64,000 nt of DNA from an uncultured Prevotellaceae bacterium (GCA_900318255.1 ONJX01000013.1:1-64000); one strand, 5' to 3'. Shown: positions 38,167 through 47,024, counted from the first letter of the stretch. Notes: generated by a model from the sequence alone, not told the origin. Made by a program: numbers and translations.

Positions 38167-38223
38167 AGCCTGGTGAGCGACATCACCCTCACTCCACGGC
38201 AGACGTTAATTCTAGAGTTCTAA
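38167..38223 (+). pseudogene. Remnant of a second susA 3' end
   Basis: Encodes SLVSDITLTPRQTLILEF and a stop, identical in protein to the last 18 codons plus stop of susA (37435-37491). The two 57-nt stretches differ at six bases, all synonymous. No upstream susA-like frame remains, so this is the vestige of a duplicate or of a recombined allele. Confidence 0.85.
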
Positions 38224-38243
38224 TACACTGAAAACACAAATAG

Positions 38244-38282
38244 AAAGGGCGGTGCATCTTTTATTGCAGCCACCCTTTTTTT
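38244..38282 (+). terminator. Terminator of the malQ-susA operon
   Basis: AAAGGGCGGTGCA pairs imperfectly with TGCAGCCACCCTTT around an A/T loop; seven T follow. It lies just after the susA remnant. Confidence 0.65.
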
Positions 38283-38310
38283 GTCGTCTTATGGGTTTAT
38301 TCCCAAATCC

Positions 38311-40920
38311 CTATCTACCCCCTAGCAGGACACTATAGACGGCAGTCACATCGCCAGCAGTGATGTTGCCGTCGCCAGTTTGGTCGCCATTAACCAGATG
38401 GGTGGTGTCGTTGTTAAGCAAGTAGTCGTAGAGCGTTGTCACATCGGCAGCAGTGACCGTGCCGTCGCCATTCACGTCGCCAGCAACTGCCACAGGTGCT
38501 GTGCCGCTGCTATAGACAAAGGAAATGACGTCGCCATAGGGGGTGTTGGCCGCACCACTCTCGGTGTTGTAGCTAGCACGCGCGCGGGCATAATAGGTGG
38601 TGCCGTCAACCATGAGCTTGTTGTTGACCTTTATCTCGCTAGCGGGCAACGTGGTGTGGTAGGCAAAGTCGCGCACTGTTTCCACAAAGCGGGTGCGACC
38701 CCACGTGGTGGCGCTGGTAGAAATCTCGATGGTGTAGCTCACGGCAGCCTCTTGGCGGTCAAGTGTCACATACTGGTCGCTGTAGAGCGTGCCACCCGCC
38801 GTTGGTATGGCAAAGGTGGGTGGTGTAGCTTCCAGGTAGGCGGTCTTGAAGGTGACGGTACCCGTCTCGCGGTAGTTGCCGTTGTCAATCATGTGAACAC
38901 GCATGTAATAATAATTTCCTGGCACAAGTGTGAACTGGGGGATTGCCAGTTCGCCAGTGGCCGATGTGCCGCTGAAGACGATGTTTGAGAAGTCATCGTC
39001 GGTAGCTATCTCGAGCGTAGCCTCGGCGCTAGAGCCTCCAGTGAGCCACTGTGCAGTAAATGAGGGGTGAATGTTGTCCTGGTTGTTCTCAGGATAGGTG
39101 ATGGTGAACACCTGCGGGGCGCACCAGCGAGTCTCGCTCACGCCGTCGCGGTAGCCCTCGGCACAGGCGCGCACGCGCCAGTAGTAGTTGCGGGGCAGGA
39201 AGTCGCCAAAGGCGCTTGAGGCGATGCTGGTGGCAGTGGTGGTGAGGCGCCGCACGTCGCTGAAGTCCTCACTGCTTGCCAGCTCTATCATGTAGCCTTG
39301 CGCACCGGCCACGGCCTGCCAGCTCATGGTGAATGGGTCGGGCACTAGAGCGCCGTTCTCGGGCGAGAGCAGCACGGGTGCGTCAAGTTGCTGGTCGGCA
39401 GGCGGGATGAGAAATGCTGGCTGGAACTCGTTATCGGTGCGGTCCACGGGGCACACGGCATAGTAGTAGCCATAGCGAGCATTCTCGGGGATGGTGTAGC
39501 TGGTAGTGTAGCTCACGTCGAGCAGCATCTCGGCTTCTTTGTTGAACTGGGCAGGTTCCACGCTGTTAGGCACGGCATAGATGGAATACTTGTAGTTGTC
39601 AAAGCCTTCCCACGACAGCACATGGTCGCTGCTGCTGAGGCCAGTCACCACACCTGGGTCGGTGCCAGGCTTCCACGGCATAGCCGGTGGCAGAGCGGGG
39701 CGGGTGAACACCTTGCGCTTGAGGTAGGTGGCAAGCTCCTCGCGGTTGCCAGTGCGGTAGAGGTACTTGCAGCTATAGAATATTGCACCTGGCGCGTCGT
39801 CGAAGCTGTAGTCGCGGTTGAGCTGCACCTCGTTGGCATACTCCTCGTGGTGGAGCTCGGTGCTCTGGCTTGTCATCCCCGAGATGGAGTTAGAGACAAA
39901 GAGCTGGCGATCGAAGTAGTCGCACACCTGGTTCCACCAGGGCACTATTTTGCTGTAGTCGGCACTGGCACCTATCTTCCAATAGACCTGTGGCGAGATG
40001 TAGTCGATGGTCTTCTCATTGAGCCATGCCAGTGGGTCGCTATAGATGGTGTTATATTGCCAGTCGCTGCCTGCCGGGCAGTGGGGCAAGCCATAGTTGG
40101 GCGCCGAGGTGCCTGCCACGCCAGCGGGCGAGATGCCGAAGCGTATGTCGGGGCGCGTCTGCTGTATCATGTTATAGACGGCACGCACCATGCGGTTGAC
40201 GTTGGCGCGGCGCCAGTCACCAAATGTCATATCTACATTGCTGTCGAGCCACTCCTGGTAGTCGCCGGCATCGCTGCCACCAGAGATGCCGTCGGGGTAG
40301 AAGTAGTCGTCATAGAGGATGCCGTCAACGTCATATTTTGTGATAATCTCCTGGCACACGTTCACGATGCGCTCCACCGTCTCGTCGCGCGCGGGGTCGA
40401 GAACCACATAGTTGCCGGCACTCAGCAACAGACCCGACTCGCGCAATGCCATGTCTTGAGGATTGCCAGCGGCATCCCACTGGTCAATGCCGTTGCTGCT
40501 GTAGCGATAGGGGTTGATCCAGGCGTGGCACTCCATGCCGCGCTGGTGGCACGCCTCCACAGCATAGGCCAGAGGGTCCCAGGTGGGCACCTGCCCACGG
40601 GTGCCGGTGAGATAGCTCGACCAGGGCTCATAGCTCGACTCATACATGGCGTCGCACATCGAGCGCACCTGGAAGTTGATAGCGTTGAAGTTGTTGTTCT
40701 TGAGCGAGTCGAGCATGCGGTCGAGCTGCGCTTTCTGCTTCGCCTCGGCATTGGCGCCATAGGCTTGTGTCTCGGGCCAGTCGAGGCACCACACGGTGGC
40801 TACCCATGCCGACCGAAACTCGCGCTTGGGCACGGTGTAGGTGAAAGAAGCAGCCTGCATCGCCATGCCACACAGCAGCAACATAGCCAGCAGAGCCGTT
40901 AAACGTGTTAATCTTATCAT
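38311..40920 (-). CDS. Family 10-like glycosyl hydrolase (GHL10/DUF187) with dockerin-like tail
   Basis: 869 aa, signal peptide about 1-23. The GHL10 (YngK-like) domain spans about 30-400: REFRSAWVATVWCLDWP, INFQVRSMCDAMYESSYEPW, HAWINPYRY, VDGILYDDYFYPDG, YISPQVYWKIG. Fibronectin-like beta domains follow (about 420-790). The C-terminal ~60 residues are a two-loop dockerin-like repeat (GDVNGDGTVTAADVTTLYDY, GDQTGDGNITAGDVTAVYSV). Substrates of the family are poorly known; some act on peptidoglycan-like or exopolysaccharide glycans. Secreted, single gene. Confidence 0.87.
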   Translation of the reverse strand: MIRLTRLTALLAMLLLCGMAMQAASFTYTVPKREFRSAWVATVWCLDWPETQAYGANAEAKQKAQLDRMLDSLKNNNFNAINFQVRSMCDAMYESSYEPWSSYLTGTRGQVPTWDPLAYAVEACHQRGMECHAWINPYRYSSNGIDQWDAAGNPQDMALRESGLLLSAGNYVVLDPARDETVERIVNVCQEIITKYDVDGILYDDYFYPDGISGGSDAGDYQEWLDSNVDMTFGDWRRANVNRMVRAVYNMIQQTRPDIRFGISPAGVAGTSAPNYGLPHCPAGSDWQYNTIYSDPLAWLNEKTIDYISPQVYWKIGASADYSKIVPWWNQVCDYFDRQLFVSNSISGMTSQSTELHHEEYANEVQLNRDYSFDDAPGAIFYSCKYLYRTGNREELATYLKRKVFTRPALPPAMPWKPGTDPGVVTGLSSSDHVLSWEGFDNYKYSIYAVPNSVEPAQFNKEAEMLLDVSYTTSYTIPENARYGYYYAVCPVDRTDNEFQPAFLIPPADQQLDAPVLLSPENGALVPDPFTMSWQAVAGAQGYMIELASSEDFSDVRRLTTTATSIASSAFGDFLPRNYYWRVRACAEGYRDGVSETRWCAPQVFTITYPENNQDNIHPSFTAQWLTGGSSAEATLEIATDDDFSNIVFSGTSATGELAIPQFTLVPGNYYYMRVHMIDNGNYRETGTVTFKTAYLEATPPTFAIPTAGGTLYSDQYVTLDRQEAAVSYTIEISTSATTWGRTRFVETVRDFAYHTTLPASEIKVNNKLMVDGTTYYARARASYNTESGAANTPYGDVISFVYSSGTAPVAVAGDVNGDGTVTAADVTTLYDYLLNNDTTHLVNGDQTGDGNITAGDVTAVYSVLLGGR

Positions 40921-40966
40921 AATGTGTAAAAATTAATTGATAATATACAATTCTGTTTAAAACCCA

Positions 40967-40974
40967 CAAATTTA
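40967..40974 (-). promoter_or_regulatory. -7 box for the GHL10 gene
   Basis: TAAATTTG on the minus strand, 46 nt before the ATG at 40920. Confidence 0.55.
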
Positions 40975-41011
40975 CACATTTTTTTGAATAACTATAGGCA
41001 TAATAAGCAAA

Positions 41012-41046
41012 AAAAGAGGCAAGCCCTTAAAAAGCTCGCCTCTTTT
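41012..41046 (-). terminator. Terminator of the 41-43 kb secreted protein gene
   Basis: AAAGAGGCAAGC/GCTCGCCTCTTT stem (one mismatch) with A/T flanks giving U-runs on both strands; 39 nt past the minus-strand stop. Confidence 0.75.
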
Positions 41047-41084
41047 GTTAGAGTGTGTTGTCGTTGTGACTGTTGCTCTAGGCA

Positions 41085-43043
41085 TTAATTGTTACCACCA
41101 AGTATTGCGTTATAGACAATAGTAACGTCGCCGGCAGTAACTTCACCATCGCCATTCTGGTCGCCGTTTACTACGCCAGTCCAGTCGTTGTTAAGGATGA
41201 TGTTGTAGAGCAGAGTAACGTCGCCAGCAGTAACACTGCCGTCACCGTTAACGTCGCCTGAAACCACTGTGCTACCGCCCACCTTCTCGATGAGGTTGGG
41301 ATAGAACTGGAGCTGCTGAGTCTCGCCATTAGCACTTTCGTAGTAAGCGAGGAAGCCCTCCACGTTGTAGTTGGCAGTGAAGTCGAAGTCCTCGGCAATA
41401 GAAACACTGCTGAAGTTGAGGCGCATAATCATGTTGCCAGTCTCGTCGGTGAGAGTGAAGTTGCGGGTGTCGCCCTCGATAGCTGCGATTGTGCAGTTCT
41501 CCATGCGCAAGTAGTGGTGAATCATGCTCTGGTCAATCTCCTCAATGGTGATGAGCTCTGGCTCAACGGGAGTGCCTGGAGTGGCCTCGCCAAAGGTGGA
41601 AGCCACGGGGATAATCTCGGTCAAGCCGTTGTGTACAGTCCAGTTACCAGCGATGCCGGTGAGCTGGTCACCATTGTTGTAGGTGTTGGCCAGCGAACCG
41701 TAAACGAGCATGTAAGCGCTCTCGTCCTTGATGTAGAGCTGCTTGCCGCTGTGGTAGAGAACGGTAACGGGGTTGGTGATAGTAGCGTTAACACCTGTTG
41801 CAAGAGCCATCAGGCCTGCAATGTTGTCAACATAGGTGGGGTTAACGTCAACAAACTCGATGGGATACATCTGGATTGCGCCCTTGTAGCTAGTAACAAT
41901 TCCGTAGATGTCGTAGGTGCCATTGAGGTCGGGCAGGGTGAAGTCAAACTGGTTGTAGCCAGCAACCGAGTCGGTGCTGTTGTCAACGCGGAAGCCCAGG
42001 TAGCGACCATTGTGGTAGGTGATATTAGCACCACGCAGCACTACATACTGCCACATCTGGCTGTTGCCAAAGTTCTCAACAGTAACCTCGTCGGCCTCTA
42101 CAGCCTGAGTCTCGGTAGCATCCTCGAAGCCAAAGAGTGGGAACTTCATCTCAACACCATTGTTGAAGGTAGTCTTCAAGCCACCAAAACCGGCGGGGAT
42201 AACGTCGCCCTGGCTGTACTTGCCACTGAGCTCGTTGCCATAGATGCACATGAAACCGCTAGCATCCTTAACGTAGGTGTTCTGGCCGTTGGCATAGGTA
42301 ACGACTACAGGGTTGCTGATGGCGGCGTTGGTGTTGTCGGCAAGAGCGGCAAAGGCTGCAATGTTGGCAACGCTTTGAGCAGTCTCCATAGTGTAGGTAG
42401 CAGTAGCTACGTCGCTGGTCACGCCATCGAGAGTGGCTATAGCCTTGATGGTGGTGGTAGCGGTCACGTTGATGGGCTCGCTGTAAACTGCACTGGCGGT
42501 AGTGGGAGTGCTGCCATCAAGAGTGTAGTTAATAGTAGCGCCATCTTGAGCGTTGATCTTCACCTCGGTGGGACCATAAATGGTGCCCTCGCCAGGAGTG
42601 AAATAAGGAGCTGCTACAGTGCCATCCGAGAGAGTGACAACCATCTTTTTGCAGCGATACTGAGCGGCCATGGTGAAGGTTACCTCAGTTGCGTTGCCGC
42701 TCCAGCCATCGCTGGTGGTGGCGCCCACGTTGGGAACGAAGTTTGCTGCATCATAACCAGATCCGTCGGGAGTGAACTCAATCTTGGTGATGGGGCTTCC
42801 AGCCGAAACTGTAACGGTAGTGTTTTTGTAGAAACGAATGTGGTTGGCTGTCAGACCCTGAGAAGTGGGGGTGTTAGAACCAGCCTTGGCATAATAGATG
42901 GTGATGCCTTGAGAAGTAGTCTGCTGGTCATTGCCAACTGCAGTCCAAGTGAGGTCAACATTGTTCATGTTGAGAGTAACCTCACTTGCCCATGCTCCCA
43001 CTGAGAGCAGAGCCAACATTACGAGAGATAGAACTTTCTTCAT
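41085..43043 (-). CDS. Secreted protein with chitobiase-C-like domain, two repeated beta domains and dockerin-like tail
   Basis: 652 aa, signal peptide about 1-19 (SVGAWA). N-terminal beta domain (about 20-140), a chitobiase C-terminal-like domain (about 145-220, TINYTLDGSTPTTAS), then two related OB-like modules (about 222-405 and 410-590), each opening NIAxFxALAxxxNAxIxNPVxVxY and containing YxKDxSxFMxIYG. The tail is a two-loop dockerin-like repeat (GDVNGDGSVTAGDVTLLYN, GDQNGDGEVTAGDVTIVYN). No catalytic motif seen; carbohydrate binding is inference. Codon use is like the neighbouring core genes. Confidence 0.8.
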   Translation of the reverse strand: MKKVLSLVMLALLSVGAWASEVTLNMNNVDLTWTAVGNDQQTTSQGITIYYAKAGSNTPTSQGLTANHIRFYKNTTVTVSAGSPITKIEFTPDGSGYDAANFVPNVGATTSDGWSGNATEVTFTMAAQYRCKKMVVTLSDGTVAAPYFTPGEGTIYGPTEVKINAQDGATINYTLDGSTPTTASAVYSEPINVTATTTIKAIATLDGVTSDVATATYTMETAQSVANIAAFAALADNTNAAISNPVVVTYANGQNTYVKDASGFMCIYGNELSGKYSQGDVIPAGFGGLKTTFNNGVEMKFPLFGFEDATETQAVEADEVTVENFGNSQMWQYVVLRGANITYHNGRYLGFRVDNSTDSVAGYNQFDFTLPDLNGTYDIYGIVTSYKGAIQMYPIEFVDVNPTYVDNIAGLMALATGVNATITNPVTVLYHSGKQLYIKDESAYMLVYGSLANTYNNGDQLTGIAGNWTVHNGLTEIIPVASTFGEATPGTPVEPELITIEEIDQSMIHHYLRMENCTIAAIEGDTRNFTLTDETGNMIMRLNFSSVSIAEDFDFTANYNVEGFLAYYESANGETQQLQFYPNLIEKVGGSTVVSGDVNGDGSVTAGDVTLLYNIILNNDWTGVVNGDQNGDGEVTAGDVTIVYNAILGGNN

Positions 43044-43112
43044 AAAGTGCTTTAAGTTAAGAAGTTAATAAATACTATGAATTATTACGTTAATGCCTCT
43101 ATATATTCACGG

Positions 43113-43120
43113 CAAAGGTA
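43113..43120 (-). promoter_or_regulatory. -7 box for the 41-43 kb gene
   Basis: TACCTTTG on the minus strand, 69 nt upstream of the ATG. The rest of 43121-43254 is AT-rich without other elements. Confidence 0.5.
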
Positions 43121-43254
43121 GTCATTATTTTTCAATAATGAAAACGAAAAACCAAATAATTCCAAAAAAACAATTTTGTATGAACCCGAATTTTGCCGAG
43201 CCTTTTATTAGACTTTCATATCAAAACCCACAAAAAACCTACAAAAATCTACAA

Positions 43255-43306
43255 AATGCATAAAAATTCGGACAAAAAGAACCGACCCCTTTTTCCGATT
43301 TTTGTC
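43255..43306. repeat. ATTCGGAC repeat, copy 1
   Basis: About 50 nt beginning TGCATAAAAATTCGGACAAA and containing GAACCGACCCC. Copy 2 lies 117 bp away at 43372. Copy 1 has a damaged right palindrome arm. Confidence 0.75.
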
Positions 43307-43371
43307 CTCCACTTTGGTTAAAAACAGAACTAAAATAGGAAATATCACCAAAAAACACCTCAAAAACCTGC

Positions 43372-43420
43372 ATAATGCATAAAAATTCGGACAAAAAAGA
43401 ACCGACCCTTTTGTCCGATT
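43372..43420. repeat. ATTCGGAC repeat, copy 2
   Basis: Same sequence as copy 1 with a perfect inverted repeat TCGGACAAAA/TTTTGTCCGA around GAACCGACCC. The core resembles GAACCGTCCCC of the glgB repeats. It lies just beyond the stop of the 43432 gene and may serve as its terminator. Confidence 0.75.
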
Positions 43421-43431
43421 TATTCACTTTT

Positions 43432-44001
43432 TCACTTTTGGGCGATGGCCAGGTGCGTCAGGCCGTGGGTGCGGCCTGCTATGTAGAATGGCTTTGTGGT
43501 GCCGTTGTGCTCATGGTTGGTGGCCATCATGGGCTGCCCCAGGGCGAAAAGTATCACGTCGAGGGTGTCGCCCGTGCTCAGGCGCTTGCTGCCCCTCACT
43601 TCCATCACTTCAAATCGCTTGTTTCCAAGATACTTGAGCCGGCAATATCGGTTGGGCCTCCATTGCATTTCCACCTCATCACCGGGGTGCAGGTGGTCGC
43701 TTTGCACTATTTCTTGGCTTAGCGAGCCCGATGTAGGGTCTTCGCCTTGCATAATGAAGTCGGTCCAGTCTCTATATCCCACATATCTTGCCAGCACGCT
43801 CAGCGTGGCGTTGCTTGGTTCGTGGCTGTCGTTGACATATCCCACCAGCCTCTTGATGGTGCTGATGCTCATGCGCTCGCCGGTGGTCTGCATCACTGCC
43901 AGCAGCAGCGCGTCGAAGTCGCTAGGCGTGGCAAGTGAGCGTCCCAGCTTGTTCTGCACCTGCCGCAGTAGTTCTTTTATGTTGCCATTATTATCATTCA
44001 T
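43432..44001 (-). CDS. HTH-like DNA-binding-type protein of Bacteroidales
   Basis: About 189 aa from the ATG at 44001. The N-terminal ~75 residues (TPSDFDALLLAVMQTTGERM, then ISTIKRLVGYVND, NATLSVLARYVGYRDWTDF) match a helix-turn-helix-like module seen at the N-terminus of many Bacteroidetes hypothetical signalling proteins. The C-terminal half is a small beta domain (LHPGDEVEMQWRPNRYCRL to GDTLDVILFAL). A regulatory or nucleic-acid-binding role is inference. It is 171 nt downstream of the kinase gene on the same strand. Confidence 0.6.
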   Translation of the reverse strand: MNDNNGNIKELLRQVQNKLGRSLATPSDFDALLLAVMQTTGERMSISTIKRLVGYVNDSHEPSNATLSVLARYVGYRDWTDFIMQGEDPTSGSLSQEIVQSDHLHPGDEVEMQWRPNRYCRLKYLGNKRFEVMEVRGSKRLSTGDTLDVILFALGQPMMATNHEHNGTTKPFYIAGRTHGLTHLAIAQK

Positions 44002-44172
44002 GGTGCGAAAATAGTGAATAATCTTCAAATAATGACGATTTTTACCAGCCGTGAACCAAAATGAGCCAAAAAAAGTTGTTCAGATAGCTTATATACTTAT
44101 TAATTTTGCAGTAGGAGAGCCTCGCAATAGCTCCCAAGTAAATATCAGGTGGGTTTCCTTGTAAAAGGGAGT

Positions 44173-45570
44173 TCACCTTATTTTCATGTCTGTGAAGATT
44201 GGAGCGAGGTTAGGTGACAGCTTGCTTGCGGTGGTTGTGGCTACTTTGCGGGCCTCCATGCGCGCCTGTTCGAGTAGCTGCCTACCCTCATCGGTTTCCA
44301 AATATTCGCGCATGGCGGCGTTGCGCTTAAGGTCGTTGCTATAGATGGTGATGACTTGTGCCTTGACCTGATTCTCAATGTTGATGATAAATCGCGTGCA
44401 TGCCATGATTTTAGACGGTCCCATATTGACGTAGGTGCTGTCTATCTCGGCAAGTTTGTTGTGCTGAGAAGTCACAAGGCTTTGCGCTTCGCTGCGGGCA
44501 AAGTCGAGTATGTCTTCTTTGAACGATGTGTCCAGTGAGGTGGATGGCGCTTGAGGTTTCTCGGTAACAGTTGGTTGTGAATCGCTGGCGGCATCTTGTT
44601 CTGGTAAAGATGTGGTCTGAATTGTCTCGTTGGTGGTTGTTGGTATTGCAGTGTCGATTTTTTCCTCAGGCAGTGTGATGGCTGTTGTATCAGGAGATTG
44701 AGTGACGGGAGCCTTTTTGCCATTGTTTTTCAGCATCATGAAAACAGCGATAAATGCACAGATGAGTGCTATCACTGTGGCAATCGACATCCAGCGTCGG
44801 TCATGGTGATTGAGAATATCACGGGCGGCTATAGCTGTGGCGGGGCGCTCGTCGGGACTCTCCTTGCGACACGCTTTGGCGAGTCGTGAAAGGCGGCGGT
44901 CGCGGTGAGGCAGGGCATCGCTCATCTCGCCGGCTATCACCCCTAGCGAGTAGAGGTCGGCACGGCTATCGACCTGCTCTCCAGCAATCAGCTCGGGGGC
45001 GGCATAGCGGCGTGTGCCGGCAGGCCCCTTGAGGATGGCGTGGCTGGCGGTGTCGCTCACGCCAAAGTCTATGAGTTTCACACGGTTGCCACTAGCGGTG
45101 ACCATGATGTTGCTGGGCTTGAGATCGCGGTGCACCACCTGGCGGTTGTGGAGGTATTCAAGGGCGTCGAGTAGCTGGCCTATGATATCGTGAGCTTGCG
45201 ATGGGCCGAAATCGTCGCGCCTCATCGCCTCTCGCAAGGTGGTGCCATCCACCCACTCCTGCACGATGCACTGGCCCAAGCCAGGCACCTGCTCAAGACC
45301 GGTGACGGCAGCAATGGCGGGGTGCGAGATGCTGTAGCCTATCTCAAACTCCTTGCGCTGCTGCGCCAGGGCGATGGGGTTGGAGCGGTAGTCGGCTTTC
45401 AACGCCTTGAGCACGTGCCACTTGCCATACCTCATGGCACGATACACGGCACTGGTGCTGCGCTCGCTCTCGCGCAGCAGCTCCACGTCGCGCCACTGCC
45501 CACCGGCAGCAGTCACGGCACTCTCGTCCTCGGGCCACGACGACTCGGTATATGCTTCCTCTTCGCTCAC
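44173..45570 (-). CDS. Membrane-anchored Hanks-type Ser/Thr protein kinase
   Basis: 465 aa. Kinase domain (about 27-250): catalytic Lys55 in WHVLKALK, HRDLKPSN loop (about 143-150), DFGVS (about 164) and APE in RRYAAPELI. The glycine-rich loop is degenerate (ESERSTSAVYRA), so activity needs testing. One membrane helix (about 258-277) leads to an extracytoplasmic region: a Thr/Pro-rich linker and an Ala/Arg-rich helical tail. No PASTA repeats. The start is a GTG only about 5 nt past the -7 box at 45575, so the mRNA would be nearly leaderless unless another promoter is used. Confidence 0.88.
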   Translation of the reverse strand: MSEEEAYTESSWPEDESAVTAAGGQWRDVELLRESERSTSAVYRAMRYGKWHVLKALKADYRSNPIALAQQRKEFEIGYSISHPAIAAVTGLEQVPGLGQCIVQEWVDGTTLREAMRRDDFGPSQAHDIIGQLLDALEYLHNRQVVHRDLKPSNIMVTASGNRVKLIDFGVSDTASHAILKGPAGTRRYAAPELIAGEQVDSRADLYSLGVIAGEMSDALPHRDRRLSRLAKACRKESPDERPATAIAARDILNHHDRRWMSIATVIALICAFIAVFMMLKNNGKKAPVTQSPDTTAITLPEEKIDTAIPTTTNETIQTTSLPEQDAASDSQPTVTEKPQAPSTSLDTSFKEDILDFARSEAQSLVTSQHNKLAEIDSTYVNMGPSKIMACTRFIINIENQVKAQVITIYSNDLKRNAAMREYLETDEGRQLLEQARMEARKVATTTASKLSPNLAPIFTDMKIR

Positions 45571-45574
45571 ACTG

Positions 45575-45582
45575 CAAAGGTA
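45575..45582 (-). promoter_or_regulatory. -7 box at the kinase start
   Basis: TACCTTTG on the minus strand, ending 4 nt before the GTG start codon. It implies leaderless transcription of the kinase gene or a chance match. Confidence 0.45.
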
Positions 45583-45700
45583 GCACTTTTTATGTCATTC
45601 AGCAAAAGGTGACGTTGCATTTTTCTTGAAAATGCCTATGGCTCTGATGTGCCACACCTAACGTGAGCTTGACGAGAATAATATTTAGCGCACACTAGTG

Positions 45701-46183
45701 CTAGTACTCAAGATTAAGAGTGTTGCCATTAAAAGGTGGCCAAGTTTTAAACGTGATACTTTTGCCGCCCGAGTTGATAACTGCCACAGGCGCTTTTTGC
45801 CCATAGATATAGATGTTGCCGTTTTTTACATAGTAGTCTTCAAAAGTGGTGGTTTCCATCTGGTTTCGCATCGCATCAAGCACTTGGGCAAGTTCCTCTT
45901 GTGAATAATAGTCGCTTTCAATATCGACCGATAGTGTAAGTTCCATTTCCTTGGAATTCAAAAAATGGACTGACACATCTGTGATTAGGCGAAACTTGCC
46001 GTTATCGTAGGCAGCGGCCAATTCAGGATCTGAAATTTTGGCATTATATTTTGTGTAAGTGTGTCCAATTATGACATCAGGATTGACACCACTCTTTTTA
46101 TTGCCTTGCTTAACCTTGGGAGCCGCCATGATTATAAGGCAACCCAAGAACAGCATTATTGATATAAGTGAAACCTTTTTCAT
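45701..46183 (-). CDS. Secreted protein of unknown function
   Basis: About 160 aa from the ATG at 46183. Signal peptide (MKKVSLISIMLFLGCLIIMAA) then a small alpha/beta domain (PDVIIGHTYTKYNAK, LITDVSVHFLNSKEMELTLS). No family recognised. The segment after the signal shares a short PDVI(I/A)G motif with the upstream gene product, so the two may be related or act together. 24 nt after that gene, probably cotranscribed. Confidence 0.65.
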   Translation of the reverse strand: MKKVSLISIMLFLGCLIIMAAPKVKQGNKKSGVNPDVIIGHTYTKYNAKISDPELAAAYDNGKFRLITDVSVHFLNSKEMELTLSVDIESDYYSQEELAQVLDAMRNQMETTTFEDYYVKNGNIYIYGQKAPVAVINSGGKSITFKTWPPFNGNTLNLEY

Positions 46184-46207
46184 GTTATTCACACATTAGG
46201 TGGATTA

Positions 46208-46975
46208 TTATTTGCCGCGTCTCTTTTTTGACGAGTTGCTTTTGTTGGATTGCGGAGTTGATTGTGTGTAATACTCAATTTCTCTTTCTTCCATCTTAAC
46301 CAAATTGCCATCTTCCCACACCAGTCGTGTAGTCCAGTTGCCTTGGCTGTCATATTCATAATCGTCATATTCCGTGACTTTTGCGGCGTATGAGTTCTTC
46401 ACCTTAGCGACAGTTCTCTCTACTGCGCCTTTAGCGTTGTATTCATAAGTCATCTCGGCAGCAATGCCATAAGGAAACTTTGTCACAGCACTTTCGGCTT
46501 TCCATTGATTGTTGTAGGTTATTGTCCCAACAGCGTCACTGGTTGGCGCCGACAATGTGGCTGACCTGCCGTTATACACCACTTTCTCGGTCATCCTGCC
46601 GTTTCGAAATACCTTAGAGACCACACTGGCACCTTGCTTCTCAAAGGTGGTTTTAGAGCTTAAATCATCATCGTCATCAAAGCACTGGATTAATGTGAGT
46701 TTGCCATTTGTGTAGGTGTTCTTGTAAGTGAAAAAGCTGCCGTCGTCAAGTTCTTTGTAGGTCATAAAACCATGATTGTCATATTCCTCATAAGTGACAA
46801 CAGCTTCTTCGAAAATGTACTCATCGCCTTCCTCGTGACTGAACTTAGAGTTATAGAAAGTGCATGACTTCACTTTACCATGCATCTCGCCAGCTATGAC
46901 ATCAGGTATTTGGGCTTGTGAGTAATTTGTCACTGAAGCTAATAGCATCGCGGTAAATAAAAAAAACTTTTTCAT
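46208..46975 (-). CDS. Secreted beta-rich repeat protein of unknown function
   Basis: About 255 aa from the ATG at 46975. Signal peptide (MKKFFLFTAMLLASVTNYSQ). The mature part resembles YD/RHS-like wrap repeats (VVTYEEYDNHGFMTYKELDD; MTYEYNAKGAVERTV; DYEYDSQGNWTTRLVW), common in Bacteroidetes secreted proteins of unknown role. The C-terminus is Ser/Asn/Lys-rich. First gene of a two-gene unit behind the box at 47017. Confidence 0.7.
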   Translation of the reverse strand: MKKFFLFTAMLLASVTNYSQAQIPDVIAGEMHGKVKSCTFYNSKFSHEEGDEYIFEEAVVTYEEYDNHGFMTYKELDDGSFFTYKNTYTNGKLTLIQCFDDDDDLSSKTTFEKQGASVVSKVFRNGRMTEKVVYNGRSATLSAPTSDAVGTITYNNQWKAESAVTKFPYGIAAEMTYEYNAKGAVERTVAKVKNSYAAKVTEYDDYEYDSQGNWTTRLVWEDGNLVKMEEREIEYYTQSTPQSNKSNSSKKRRGK

Positions 46976-47016
46976 TTGCTTTTTGTTTTTAAAGTTCATA
47001 AATAGAATTAGTCATG

Positions 47017-47024
47017 CAAAGGTA
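47017..47024 (-). promoter_or_regulatory. -7 box for the 46.2-47.0 kb gene pair
   Basis: TACCTTTG on the minus strand, 41 nt before the ATG at 46975; it argues against the alternative start at 46999. Confidence 0.55.

Noticed and set aside
39388-40902. 504-codon antisense frame over the GHL10 gene
   Set aside because: Shadow of a gene with clear catalytic-domain motifs.
41514-43004. 496-codon antisense frame over the 41-43 kb gene
   Set aside because: Shadow; the minus-strand protein has a signal peptide, repeated domains and dockerin-like tail.
43239-43427. 62-codon minus-strand ORF
   Set aside because: It is made of the two direct repeats (hence duplicated peptide words) and has no start signals.
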